A stretch of 64,000 bases of DNA, taken from assembly GCF_023898315.1 (NCBI RefSeq), contig NC_064616.1, forward strand, positions 538,647,602 through 538,711,601, written 5' to 3'. The stretch is from Schistocerca nitens. Taxonomy: Eukaryota > Arthropoda > Insecta > Orthoptera > Acrididae. A program made the translations under genes and the position numbers. The stretch's first letter is position 1. Each line of letters opens with the position of its first letter. Below the pieces are notes generated by a model. It did not search any database and was not told the origin of the DNA. It worked only from the letters and a program-made list of their open reading frames with translations. This document shows positions 1-12,349 of this stretch, piece by piece.

Positions 1-740
1 ATAGGTGATGGGTTTTCATCTATCGTTTAGATGAGGATAAAGCCTGTGTTTTTTTTTTTTTACCTACTGTTCAAATTTTTTAAATTTTTGTATAGCCACT
101 GGGGGCTCGAATCATTTTCTAAACTGCTTACGAAAGTAACTGGTTTCACCAGTCTTAAAATGAAACTTTATTTTGATGAAAATAGGCTTTATTTTATGGA
201 AATTTAAATATTGTGGTCTGGATCGTTATTGTACGTATTTAGCACCTACATGCCAATAGCTACATTTGCCGTGCTGGTTAATAGCAACAGGGGATAATTT
301 ATTTATTTATTTTAAAATTAAAGAGCACATAAATAGAGAAAAGCGAGAAGGAAATGGACAAAGAGAGCCGCTGTGAGTATTTACAGCCAGCCCACTCTTA
401 TGTCTCGCATCGTGAAACTGGGACACAAATGCCAACGACTGGGATTGCTGATGACTGTTTTGATTCAGTCAACCAATGAAGATTTAGTAGACGGTTGGTC
501 ATCGTGAAATGACGACTGAAATTCAAAGATCTACAAAGAGTAAAAAAGAAATCAGATCTCTTCTCAACCGCAGCTCTAAGGGCAATTAGAATCGAGAGCA
601 ATAAAGGCTACATAGGGATTGGAAAAATGCGTAGGTGATTGTCTGATTGTCATTGTGAGGGGAGTTCTTTGGACATCAATCTGTTTTAGAATTTATGAAC
701 ACGTTTTATACACGCACGTTATGACTTTTTGAGTTAACGA
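1..740. other. Unassigned AT-rich sequence
   Basis: No gene recognised. There is a poly-T run at about 51-62 and an AT-rich stretch at 297-330. Short open frames on either strand resemble nothing I know and carry no domain motif. Confidence 0.5.
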
Positions 741-744
741 AAAT

Positions 745-1700
745 CTCTTGCATAAAAATCAACATGGACCATGAAAATAGGGATCTCACAACTCACGCAG
801 TCCGTCCACTATACCCAGAGTGCCATAAACATCGCCACCCAGGCTTATGGGTGTTCCCCGGCTTGCAGGAGTTATTCTATGCAGTTCATAACTGTCGTTT
901 GATAAACAAGTTTTGTTTCGGGATTCAGGACTTCTTTGCAGATAGATTTTATGTCGTCGTTCTTAATGAAACAAAGTCGAAGGATGTAATTTTGGGAGTG
1001 CCCAAAGGAGAGCCGTTACTATCTGCAGTTGATATTAATGATCTTATTTGTACCGTAACAGGCTCTGTATGGCTATTCGCGGACAGTTCCGTTGTCTATA
1101 GGAAGGCTGCCTCAAGACTAAGGAACTACAGAGAGACGTACACAGGAACGATGATTGGTCCCAGAAATGGAAGTTCACAATGAAAGTAAATAAATGTAAC
1201 GTACTGCGTATAAATAGGCGAAGAGATCCACTATTGTTTCATTACATTGCAGAATATGTCACTCGAAACAGAAAATACAGAATAAAACGTAGGAGTAACC
1301 ATCTAGATCGACCTAAAATAGATGGCCATATAGAGAAGTTATTAGGAGAAGCAGTTACCAGGCTGGGCTCATCTGCGAGAATCTTTAGAAAACTTAGTTC
1401 ATTCAAGAAAGAAGTGGCTCGCACAACACTTGCTCGACCAATTCTTGCGTACTGCTTATCAGGCTCGAGCCCCCACGGGCTAGGATTAATAGCCAAGGTA
1501 CAATGAACAGCGGAGCCTTTCCATATTTCCTCGGCGCCAGAACGTTACGGCGGTGATCAACAAAGTTCAGTAGTTTTACCGATCGGCCTCTGACACTCGT
1601 AACTCACAGAGTGATGCTTGCTAGGTTATACGCTACATGTACTATTCATCGAAAATAAGAGCTTGCCTCCCGCCACCTCCAACCTCAACAATATCTTCAT
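745..1700 (+). pseudogene. LINE (non-LTR retrotransposon) reverse transcriptase relic
   Basis: Remains of the second half of a non-LTR reverse transcriptase. The first open piece (764-1183) ends with a thumb-proximal palm segment: VILGVPKGEPLL matches the usual GVPQGSVLGPLLF block, INDL follows it, and WLFADSSVVYR sits where LFADDxxxY is expected. The second aspartate of the catalytic FADD box has become serine. The next piece (1180-1506) continues with the post-catalytic region, including KVNKCNVLRI, a degenerate HIEK, and RTTLARPILAYC, which matches the 'TLVRPxxEYxxxxWDP' block. The two pieces are in different frames, and stops follow from 1504. The 5' half of the element is missing. Decay after about 1600 is too advanced to fix the 3' end. 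It is certainly non-LTR-like; the clade is not decided. Confidence 0.7.
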
Positions 1701-4700
1701 ATTGTTCGTCTCGTACAAGGGGGAGACATCTTCCGTTGATTCGGAAAGACTATCTCTTCCTCAGCATTCCGAAACTAAATGAATGGCACAGATGCAAAAG
1801 CCGCTAAATGCATTTTTTGTAGATTTTCAGTTGAGCACACTGCCATATAGATTTTTTCAGCGCCTACACGGTAGTATAGGTTTCAGGGTGCTACAAATCG
1901 TTGAATACGGCTGTTGAAAATCGTTTGCGGTGGCAAAAGCCGCTAACTGCCAGTTGTCTTCGGAAGGAAAGCCCACTAAATGTCCAACGTTTGCAAAACC
2001 CGCCAAGATCAACAGGCATGGAGTCACCGTGCCACGTCGGGGTGCAAAGCATGCCTACTGCCATCAGGCTTACCAGTCTAGACATTCAAAGTTAAATTTC
2101 AATATATTAGGATTAGAAGGGACATTTTTCCTGATTCAGAATGAAGTTGGTTGCGCTGTAGCGAACACGTACGCAACAGTGAACCTCTCGATGCCCACGA
2201 ATTGTCGGAATATATGCCGGTAATCACAGTTCAGCTGACCAGTAGGGTGTGTGTTGACGTACTTGCGTGAGTTTTTTGAAGAAAATGGGTGAGTTTATGG
2301 ACAGTTGAAGCGCAGATTATGGCACCAACGAAGTGAGAGTAATTGACGTAATATGAAATTAGAATTAGTTGAAAATAACCAGAACGAGGCCGAGGTTGAC
2401 GGTCCCTCCCGGAGAGGAGGCGGCGTCCTGGTCAGTGGAAAGTAAATGTTTCCAAAACAGAAAGGGAAGAAGATGAAAAGTATTATTAAAGCAATGTTAT
2501 GCAATGAAAACTGTACTGACGCTAGTTGTTAAGACACACACGGAAAGCTTAGTAACTGACATCTCCAGATTCTAAAAGCCAAAAAAATCGTTTTCACGGA
2601 AAGCAAAAACAAGAAGGTTAGAAGGTTTGTCCAGTTCGTGGAATGCCCTTCTACGATTTTAAAGCTGGAGAGGGAAGGAGCATGCTGAAGAGGGGAAAAA
2701 TCTCAGGAAAAGAAATGGCCGTATACCAATCAGAGCAGGTGTAGAGCATTCAGAAGCCGAACTCGGAGACGTCAATAAACTTTTGGAGCTCCACTTTGGT
2801 GAAGACTGGGTGACCAATGAATGACAAACTGAAATTCTGCACCGAGGTGTTAGCAGTAAGGCACTCCAAGAGTCGCTCCTACCGCTGCCAACCCTCAGAA
2901 AGAGGAAGAAGCCGGAAGCGATCTTGAGTTGATGGACAGTGTTAAGGTCGATGTCACTTAAAAGCAGTTTTCATCTAGTTTCATTTTCTTGAATTTTTTG
3001 TCGCTGTTTTAACTAAGATGCAACATTACACCAATTTTATCATTTTCTAAAAATTGTATAGATGCTTCACTGAGATGTAATTGGGAATTTATTTTATGTT
3101 CTACAATATCCTGTGATGTGTAAAGCACGACGTCGTATTAAAAAAAAAAAGACAGTGCTGACTATTTCTGATCTGTTTTTGACATTAAATAAATCAGTTT
3201 TTCCTCGTAAAATAATGTAATCCTTCATACTTTTATATGCCTTCTTTGTAAAATTTTCAGACTTCTCTTTGAAACAAAACGTACTCCGTTTATATTCGCA
3301 ATAATTAAATTTCGTCCTTCTATCATTCCTGACATATCACCGACTAGCGGGATTTTCCAATCGTAATTAGATCGATACTTTTGCAAAACACGATAACTGC
3401 ATAAATCGGGAGCTAAAACCGCATAGTCAATATTTCACTTGAGGTTTTAACGTATAAAACTTAATCGCAGATTTCAGCCATCAACAACGAGTAATTAATT
3501 AGCTTTTTACTTATTTTTGAAAAGAAAAGAAGTCTTTAACTTTAATATTTTGGATGGGACGAGTTTTTCGCGATTATCTCGATTTCGCTTATAATGCAGT
3601 TAGTGGCTTTTGCATCTGGGTTACTCAAACGTCAGTTTTCCTATTGCGTTGTTCTCTGCTTCATCTGTTTCCTCACTTCTCATGTTTTTGCGTCACTTAC
3701 ATCAAATTTCAAGAATACCCAATCTGATTTGCTGCAAACCTCCTTTCCTGCGTTACTTGGTGCTTCCTAATTCTAACTGCCTCTCAAATGTATTCTGGTT
3801 ACTCTCTGTACTTCTTGCACTTGATGTATCGCTACTCTCCTTGATTACCAAGGGAATTATGTACAATAGACTTCATTAATATAAGCGTAGTGTGGCAGTG
3901 TGGCGAATGTTACCCTTCTAAGGCAGACACATTTTCCGAAATATTTAGTCCTGAAAGCTGAAAGTTTATTGGTGTAGTCGGCAGTGTACTTTGTGGCTTA
4001 AGTAACCGTTCTATTTGCCTTTTGGTATCACGCTCTATGTGCCGTCTATTAGCAGCCATCCTCGTCGATGTCCATGAAAACGTCCTATCAATTCTGGGCC
4101 TAAAACCATATTCCCTAGCGAGTAGTTACAGCAGATGATTTCGGTAAGTAGGTTTTGCGTTTCCCCAGTTTCCTATTCCCACCTGCACTTCAAATTCTGA
4201 CGACTGATTGATTTCGTTTACTAACTCAATCTTTTCTACCTGTTATGCTCGGGAAATTCATGGGCGCTTTGCCGCCAGTAGAAAATTTGTAGTAGCACGT
4301 AACGTCAGGCATGGTTTGCTACATCGTCTCAGGGAGACACAAACCCTTGGAACTGCTAGATTGCCACAACGGAGGTCAGATTTGCACCCATAGTTAACTA
4401 CACTGGACCTGCCGTAGTGTCGGTCGTTGAAGCCGCTGGCAGCGGCATCTCATTTTGTGCAGCTGGCGTTATGATCTTGACCTCTTAATCCTTCTCACAG
4501 TGAGACTGTGGACGTCAGACGCTCCTTGAAGGGGTTAACGTCTCTAGTTTCTCACGCTGATAGCAATCACCTTCAGAGGTACGCACCTTAGTTCATAGCC
4601 AATGTTTTGGACTATAATTGTACCTTACCCTGCAAATTAGAAACGTGGTGCACATACTACACCGCCTGACAGAAGAAAGTGATGCACTTGGAAGGGGAAG

Positions 4701-4985
4701 AAGAGATGAAACTTAATGTGCTGAGACTGCACGTGATCTTATCGCAGTCTCTGCAGAGTAGAGTCACATTTACAAATTTTTTTATGAAGTGCGTTTTAAC
4801 CATGAGGTGTTTATTGTCTCATAAGTCATCTACCGGTTTCGGTTTTAACCATTATCCTGGATGTAGAATACAACAGATTGGTTAAAATATCCCATACCGT
4901 TTTGAAGCTGAACCATTCCGAAATTATGCACAATTGTTCAACCAATTTGTTTTAGAATACTGACAGTCATATTTCATGTCGAACA
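1701..4985. other. Unassigned intergenic sequence
   Basis: No coding region or named repeat recognised over 3.3 kb. Small open frames at 1891-2223 and 3610-3879 have no recognisable motif. There is an A-run at about 3139-3150. Around 4818-4840 lies the string TACCGGTTTCGGTTTTAACC, which I remember from dispersed insect repeats, so part of this stretch may be an old repeat. That is inference only. Confidence 0.4.
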
Positions 4986-4988
4986 TAC

Positions 4989-5049
4989 AGACATCGCAGG
5001 GAAAACAAGACGAACAAAAATCGTTCGTCTTGTTTCTCCTGTGATGTCC
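4989..5049. repeat. Short foldback palindrome
   Basis: Inverted repeat with two arms of about 27 bases (4989-5015 and 5023-5049) around a loop of about 7-8 bases. The arms meet in AAACAAGACGAAC / GTTCGTCTTGTTT. Aligning one arm with the reverse complement of the other shows about four mismatches in 27. It could be a remnant of a foldback element or a hairpin in a longer repeat. No target-site duplication is visible. Confidence 0.7.
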
Positions 5050-6200
5050 TATCTCGGCTGTTGGTAAACTCCTTCAATAGACACAGAATCTTGTAGATAA
5101 TACGTTACTTATTCACAGATGACAGGTGCGAATCTCAAAGGTGTTATGGTGAGGTGGGGGCACAATGGGATGATGCTGCTTTATTGTGGCCAGACGTCGT
5201 CGACCGGAACCGTGACCACGAGTATGGCTGCCCTTACGTACTTATGTATCCAACAACGATCCTCCGTCACATCAGAATTCCCTGCAAATCTTGATACTGC
5301 TCGACTGGATAAGCCGGCCAAATGGGGACCCACGACGAGGCCCCTATAAAAGTCTATCAGGGGCTGATAACAGTGTCTCAGACGAGTACATCTCACCTCC
5401 GCGTCTTTCACAGTGAGCACTCAAAATCTGACACTTTTCACGCTCCTTGGTAAAAACACTAAACACGAACAACACTAACGCACTCTGCCCTTTCTACCTG
5501 TTAGAAAGAACTACAAATAAAATCGTTAACATATCCGCCAATGCAAACGTGGTTGAAGTTACTTTGATATCCGCCATAGTTCATGGGTGCTTCACCATTT
5601 TTGTCGGGCAGTGTATTAATAATATGGATGTAAAATTTGGCAGTTGACTTCCTCTACACCAGCAGTCTTAAGTAAAGAGGAACCTGATTTTTCCGTTGAA
5701 AATTTTGTTATTGGGATAAAATTAAACCTGTTCATCGTAGGTCCTTTTTTGTTATGAATCAGACTTGAAAAGAGCACAAATACTCATGAGATGAATTTAG
5801 TTCTGTCTGTTAAGAGAACTCTTTCTACATGCTTAACTGATGTGGAAGCACTCGAGATATGGTTACTAGTCTCCTCGTACTTCATAGATAGCTAAAGGGC
5901 TCTCAACTCGACTCAAGCTGAACTAAGTGCTCATTCGACGCGCATTATTACAGCTATCTTGGCTGTTTCCTTCTGTTGTTGTAACACTTTGAGGATTGAG
6001 AAATGGTGGTTGGAGTAAATTACAAAACAGCTGAACAATTCAGCCGATACATAATTCTTGTTTTCTTTGGCCGTTTAGACAAGGATTGGACAGTGCAGAG
6101 CATTTACAAAAACCATTTTCGAAATAGGTAAACAGTGTAGATTTACGAGTCTTAAAAGAACAGTGGCAGAAGGAATAAGATAAACATGCCAGATCTGATC
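5050..6200. other. Unassigned, with a possible dispersed repeat
   Basis: No gene recognised. The stretch 5119-5440 (open on both strands over about 240 bases) has a higher GC content than its surroundings and resembles, from memory, a dispersed grasshopper repeat. I cannot name it and no ends were found. Confidence 0.3.
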
Positions 6201-6214
6201 AGAGTGCTCATCAA

Positions 6215-6405
6215 ATTGAAATAGCTATAAGCACTATGGGACTTAACATCTGAGGTCATCAGTCCCCTAGACTTAAAACTACTTAAACCTAACCAACCTA
6301 AGGACCACACACATCCATGCCCGAGCGAGGATTAGAACCTGCGACCGTAGCAGCAGCGCGGTTCCGGACTGAAGTGCCTAGAACCGCTTGGCCACAGCGG
6401 CCGGC
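6215..6405 (-). mobile_element. tRNA-derived SINE
   Basis: Minus-strand copy of the main SINE family of this window. On the minus strand it starts at 6405 with GCCGGCCGCTGTGGCCAAGC, which contains an A-box-like element. A B-box-like GGTTCTAATCC follows, then a tail with ACTGATGACC and GTTAAGTCCCATAGTGC. The flanks carry an imperfect 14 bp direct repeat, AGAGTGCTCATCAA at 6201-6214 and AGAGCACTCATCAA at 6406-6419, taken as the target-site duplication with two later changes. This copy is old: its tail end is mutated. Confidence 0.9.
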
Positions 6406-6419
6406 AGAGCACTCATCAA

Positions 6420-9400
6420 TGATATTTTTGAAGCATCCTTGACGGCATTTCTCTACTGCTGTAACCTTTTGAAATACGACGAGCATTGGCTGGAAAGGTG
6501 TAGGAAACATGTAGGAGGGGAATTAAGTGTATGCGTGTATTTTTTTCCCTACTAAACCTAAGCTAGATCCGATGAATTGTTCACTAGAGAAATAGGCTAT
6601 TCTACTGCATGCCTCATGAACATAATCATTGTAGATTCCCTCACTTGAATGAGATTATTTATAGACAGAGGGTCTGATTTACTCCTCGTTGTGCACTTTA
6701 CCCATTTCGGTTTCATCTTCATGTGGTAATTTTTTATCTGTTCTATTTTCTATCTGTGACTTCAGTTTCTTTAAAAAATATACAGCAAGAAACACGAAAG
6801 TTACATTCGTCAATAGGCTACGTTCCTGCGTTCCAGTTTTCAAATGTTATACCAAAGCATTCTGTAACGAATGATGTTTCTTCTGTGAGATCAGATTTTC
6901 CTCTTTGGAACGTTCAGGGCAGTATTTGACGATGATTCTTGGTCATAGTTTTCCTCTTTTTTTGTTTCTCTACACTGGTAGTGATATTTTTTGGGACCAG
7001 TGTACATTCTATTGATGTTGCGAGCAGACTGGGATTTAGCCTTGCAAGATTTATTTACAAAATGCTTTTTGCGTGACTCCATGGTAAGGATTGTCCGTTA
7101 CTTTATTGTTCAATTTCTTATGTTTATGAGAACCTGTAATAAATCTTCCCTCGATAGTTTCTGTCGCCTCCCTCACTATTTCGCCAAAAAACCTGTGACA
7201 CTCATTCATAACACTGAAACTCTGACCAGTACAGAATAAATATTATTTCAAAGCTTCACACGACCAGTTCTTCACAGTTATGTATACTCACAGAGATTTT
7301 TTGCCACCTCTCTTATGAATTTAGTTTGCAGATGTTGCAGTTTAGCAATGAACGCAGCTGTTTGCTCCTCGTCCTTTTGATTTATATTTGTAGTTTTGTT
7401 ATTAAAAATAGTCCACTCCTCACTATCCGTATTCACATAATGATGCGGAATGTTTCAGCCCGTTGCCCCCTCTTTCACGTATCGACAAATTTTCACCTAC
7501 GTCTACAATAAACTCATAGGCGTCCTCGGCAATATCTTGCATTCTCTTGTGTCAGCACTCAATGTTCGCTGCTACGTGTGCATCAAACATTGCTCGCTAA
7601 TCCGTAGTTTGGATCCAAGGGAGGGCGCCACGAAGAGGCTTTAATCCTTTAACCGGCAGATGCTTGAAGATAGACACTTAACTGTCCCGCTAAAGTCTAG
7701 AGAAAACTTTGAGAATCAGTATTAAATGAGGCGTCCAGAAATATTCTACAGCGCTCTAAGTACCGTTCTGAGGTCGCAGTGCTGACCAGGAAAGGACATT
7801 AGACACACACACATGTTAGTGACGTTTGGATGTGTCACGCGGCGAGGCGTGCGCTGTGCGCGTGCGACTACTCGGCTGCAGCGGTCATTTTTGCTGCAAA
7901 TAGGCAGCTTCATCGCCCGCGCCGTGGCGCTGGCGTTGGTGGCTGAGGGCGCAGTTAAGTTGCTGCCCCATATTGGTAGTTATCTGCTTGGTTCTGCTTT
8001 GGTTAAAACTACTCTCGTCCCATACAAAATATGGATTTCCACAACTGCGTGTTAGACTTCGTTTTATAGCTGTTGACCTATTCTAAATATGCAGTATGAG
8101 ACTAGCTTTGCTTAATCTCGTTCTTTTTCAGTATTACCTGTGGCTATTCAAATACTACTACCTGACAAACCTACAATTTCAAAGACAAGTTTGATCATAT
8201 TTAAAGACTAAAACTGCAAATAAGTGCACTGAGATTTCTTTGGAACTTCAATCTGCTCGTGATTTCCAGACACTGTATACAAGGTGGAAGCTCAGTTGGA
8301 TTGTACGTAATTTCTATTTCACTTCTAAAGTAATCATAATGTAGACGAAGAACAGTAAGCATTTTTTACTCTCCGTAACACGTATCCTTACGAGCAAAAA
8401 CAACTGGATGTATACCATGCAGCTCTGTTTCGTTAAGGCACCAATAGAAGAATATATTATGAGAGTAAAATCACTGTAGTTAGTTCTGAAACGAGAACTC
8501 CTTACAAACGTCTCGCAAACGTCAAGGCCTTACTTAGACTCTACGGATACGTCTTTATTGATAACCATTAGCCATTCATTTCGCTTCAAACCGAAATCAA
8601 TACTTTGATCCGAATTTTTGTGTACTTTGGTAGATCTTTATATTGTTTCTCACTCTCGAACCACCGTAGTGTTGTTTTGCATCCGCCTCCTACCCTTTCC
8701 AAGCACGTCGATTTAGGTTTCCCGTGCTTTCAATAAAGCTCTTTAGGAGAGCTTCGTCAAGTTTTCACAATATGATCGTGGCCAAGTACTTGGTCATTGT
8801 CGGTGACTTGTTTCATAGCATAACCATTTCTTTCTGTTTGAATCTGTACCGTGATGTTACTGATCTAAGCAAAACACTTTCTTACCTTATTGTACTAGCA
8901 AGAATAGCTCGTTCCCGAGGGGAGTGGGGTTTGAGTATCTACCTGAGAAAGACAAGTAATCCTCTGAACACATTTACAAAAATGCGAATTTCGAAGGGAG
9001 CCGGATTTAACGAGTTGTCATGTGTGAACGAGAAAACATTATTGCGAATAGGTCATATTACAAACAATTTTAGGGGACAATGAGGCACCTGAATTGAAAC
9101 AGACAGTATTCTATTCAGGCGAAGCCTGAATTCCAACATATCAATAAATACATGCAAAGCAACAGGGTGAAAGGCGTATTTTCAAGTAAAGGTGCCGATC
9201 TGTGCTAATAATTGTAAGTAGTTTAGCACTCGGCAGTGCTGCACATGAAATAATAGCGAAGCGTACACCGTTAATACCTCCGTCTTTCTCTTTCGCAGCA
9301 ATCCACAGGGAGATACTTCTCGTTTCCTTTATTTTCGATTAGTGAGCAGTACGTTGTGGAACTTTCTCTCTGTTCGATGTCTAAGCGTCCACTTCGTTTG

Positions 9401-9569
9401 TCTTCCGCTCACACAAATATTCCAAAACAATATACAATAACACCAGCGGCCTTTCCAGCACACAGTCTTAGCATGTAACCAGTGAAAGAACCTAAACCAA
9501 GTACTAATTCTATTTCGTACTTGCACAGTGTAAACTCGATGTTGTGTGCGACCTCTGAATTGCAAAATT
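6420..9569. other. Unassigned sequence
   Basis: No gene or named repeat recognised. Open frames of 60-120 codons (for example 7813-8055 and 8724-9083, plus strand) have no motif I know. A CpG-rich patch lies at about 7828-7960 in otherwise AT-rich DNA. It could be a repeat fragment or a regulatory island; the sequence alone does not decide. Confidence 0.35.
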
Positions 9570-9581
9570 CTTTCGGTAAGT

Positions 9582-9783
9582 TCAAAATGGTTCAAATGGC
9601 TCTGAGGAATATGGGACTTAACATCTGAGGTCATCAGTCCCCTAGAACTTAGAACTACTTAAACTTAACTAAACCAAGGACTTCACACACACCCATGCCC
9701 GAGGCAGGATTCGAACCTGCGACCGTAGCGGTCGCGCGGTTCCAGACTGAAGCGCCTAGAACCGCTCGGCCACAGCGGTTAGC
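9582..9783 (-). mobile_element. tRNA-derived SINE
   Basis: Near-complete copy of the main SINE family. Read on the minus strand it has the head with A-box-like GTGGCCGAGCGGTTCTAGG, the B-box GGTTCGAATCC and the tail ending in the AGCCATTTGAACCATTTT type. It is flanked by a perfect 12 bp target-site duplication, CTTTCGGTAAGT, at 9570-9581 and 9784-9795, so both ends are well supported. Confidence 0.95.
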
Positions 9784-10243
9784 CTTTCGGTAAGTCTTCA
9801 GTCTGCACAGGGAGTGAATTATGACAAAAAATTGTGTTGGTAACGAACATGTGTTTGTAAAGACAGTCTCGGTTCCTGATATATAGCAATCATTTAAACT
9901 TTTAAAAAACTGTATTGGCTATTATATCGTGGTCTTGGATTTCGCCAAGTCCATGTCGGTAAATGAGGTCTTCTTGGGAAAGGGGAGGGGCAACTTGGCT
10001 CAGAGGCAGGACCGATGTTCACAGTGGCTCACTGCTGATTGATGGGAATCTTCGTTGCGGCCTAGCGCAATGTTGCCGAAAGGGTGTAACTGAAAACTAT
10101 TCTTAATATGTGTTCGCACTCCTAGGGTTATTACATTATGTAACAAGTGAATAATCACAGTTCCAAAAGTATTCATGATGAGGTCACTTGAAACAGAGTA
10201 TTAGTTTGGATTAGACAGTGATGGGGAAGGCTCCTTTTTACAA

Positions 10244-10908
10244 GCGTCGATCAAAAGGTTTCCATCTCGCGGCGCTACTGCAGTGTATATGCAACGAAGA
10301 GCAACTTCAACGCGGGTGTATGTGCACAGACACGTAGGCAGTGGGCTAGAGTGGCATTCATGCTTTCCGACGTGCATGCGATAAATGCAGAAACGTGAAC
10401 TATGGCGACGTTGTCTCTAAACGCGTCCGAAAATAAACAAAGTCCTGTTATTTTTTTCTTAGCTGTCGAAGCACGAACACATAGACATATCCATCGGAGA
10501 GTGAAGAATGTGTATGAGGGAACATGTCTGTTGAATTACAGATGCGACAAAGAGTGCTGCTGCTAATGCAGGTCTCAATGTCGCAGCTGTCGTAATACAG
10601 AAGTTAGGCTGTCTCAAGCGGGAGACACTCGAGCACCCGTCCTGTAGTCTTGATCGCTCTCTATTCGATTACCACGCCTTTGGTCCCTTAAAGATGGCTT
10701 TAGAAAGCTCCACTATCACTGTCAGACAAGGATGGGCAGCAGACAGTTACAAACATCTTCAAGTTGGAGACATGCTGTTTTACCAAACGGGTATCTTCAG
10801 AATGGGGCGTCAGTGGTATGATTCCCTCACTGCTCACAACGATATTACAAGTTTGACATATCGATTATGGACTACATGACTTTTGAAGGGATACTTTTTG
10901 ATCGCCTT
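10244..10908 (+). mobile_element. Decayed mariner-like element
   Basis: Probable short mariner-type remnant. The ends look like imperfect inverted repeats: CGATCAAAAGGTTTCCATC near 10248, and GGATACTTTTTGATCG near 10888 read as its reverse complement. Before the right end, an open piece at 10694-10879 resembles the C-terminus of an HMAR/GVQW-type mariner transposase, with YQTGIFRMGRQWYDSL where those proteins have 'Y..GFxxLVxRWDKCI'. No catalytic motif survives. The internal sequence is otherwise full of stops. Confidence 0.5.
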
Positions 10909-10976
10909 TTGTACCATCTCTTCACGTCTCAACGTCGATCCGGCTTACTGTGCTGATATCATAGAAAAGAGTAGTA

Positions 10977-12200
10977 CACTATGTGATCTAAAGTATCCGG
11001 GCACCTGGCTCAAAATGACTTACAAGTTCGTGGCTCTCTCCATCTGTAATGATGGAATTCAGTATGGTGTTGGCACACCCTTAGCCTTGATGACAGCTTC
11101 CACTCTCGCAGGCATAGGTTCAATCAGATGCTGGAAGGTTTCTTAAGAAATGGCAGCTCATTCTTCACAGAGTGCTGCACTGAGGACAGGTATCGATGTC
11201 GGTCGGTGAAGACTGCCACGAAGGTGTTCTATAGGATTACGATCAGGTCTCTGTGCAGGCCAGTCCATTACAGGGATATTATTATCGTGTAACCACTCCG
11301 CCACAGGCCGTGCGTCACGAACACGTGCTCGATAGTGTTGAGAGATGCAATCGTCACCCCCGAACTGCTCTTCAAGAATGGGAAGCAAGAAGACGCTTAA
11401 ACCATCAGTGTAGGCCTGTGCTATGATAGTGCCACGCAAAACAACAAGAGCTGCAAGCCCCCACCATGAAAAACACGACCACACCATAACACCACCGCAT
11501 CCGTATTTTCTGGGGCACTACAAACGCTGGCAGATGACGTTCACCGGGCACTCGCCATACCCACACCCTGCCATCGAATCGCCACATTGCGTACCGTGAT
11601 TCGTCACTCCACACAACATTTTCCCACTGTTCAGTCGTCCAACAATCACTCTCCTTACGCCAAGCGAGGCGTCGTTTGGCATTTACCGGCGCGATTTCTG
11701 GTTTATGAGCAGCCGCTCGACCACGATATCCAAGTTTTCTCACCTCCCGCCTAACTGTCGTAGTACTTGCGATGTATCCTGATACAGTTTCGAATTCCTA
11801 TGTGAATGTCTGGGTAGATGTCTGCCTATTACACATTACGACCCTCTTCAAGTGTCGGCGGTCCCTGTCAGTCAACAGACGAGGTAGGTCTGAACGCTTT
11901 TGTTGCTGTATGTGTCCCTTCACGTGTCCACTTCACTGTCACATCGGAAACAGTGGATCTAAGGGACGTTTAGGGGTGTGGAAATCTTGCGTAGAAACGT
12001 ATGACTCAAGTGACACCCAATCACCAGACCACGTTCGAAGTGCTTGAGTTCCGCGGAGCACCCCATTCTGCTCTCTCACGAAGTTTAATGTCTACTGAGG
12101 TCGCTGATACGGAGTACCTGGCAGTAGGTGTCAGCACAATTCACATAATACGAAAAGTGTATGTTTTTGAGTGTGTCCGGACTGTTTTCATCACATTGTG
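10977..12200 (-). mobile_element. Tc1-like DNA transposon with both terminal repeats
   Basis: Both ends are visible. The left end after TA (10975-10976) begins CACTATGTGATCTAAAGTAT and continues CCGGGCACC. The right end before TA (12201-12202) reads, as reverse complement, CACAATGTGATGAAAACAGT then CCGGACAC. These are imperfect inverted repeats of about 28 bases flanked by the TA dinucleotide that Tc1/mariner elements duplicate. The element is about 1.2 kb, normal for the superfamily, and carries a broken transposase on the minus strand. The degree of end divergence indicates an old insertion. Confidence 0.85.
11158..12066 (-). pseudogene. Tc1-like transposase (broken)
   Basis: Cut-and-paste transposase of the DD34E type, now inactive. 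The likely start is the ATG at 12066 (MGCSAELKHFERG), followed by the N-terminal helix-turn-helix region, which soon meets stops. The middle piece (11743-11405) contains VVWSDESRYAMWRFDGRVWV with the first catalytic aspartate in SDES. A frameshift near 11450-11490 moves to the last piece (11487-11158), which starts MVWSCFSWWG. The second catalytic block, normally QHDNAPCH-like, reads ISQHYRARVRDARP, so that aspartate is lost. The third block, RPDRNPIEHL, keeps its glutamate. It is recognised by motif order, with frames and stops as given. Confidence 0.85.
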
Positions 12201-12349
12201 TACGTACATACCCATTTATTGCCACGATGCATGTTAGCGGTTTACCTGATACCAGTGATAAACATCTACAGCATTCCAAATCTACCGGAGTGTTGTCTTA
12301 AGGCTATGGCAAATATTTTGTCCCCAGTGTACTTATTGTAACTGTTACA

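Noticed and set aside
6310..6405. tRNA gene suggested by A-box and B-box motifs (also at the other SINE copies)
   Set aside because: The motifs belong to the heads of dispersed SINEs with target-site duplications; no cloverleaf with paired acceptor stem is formed.
8724..9083. A 119-codon plus-strand open frame as a host exon
   Set aside because: No domain, no splice context that I can support and no similarity that I recognise.
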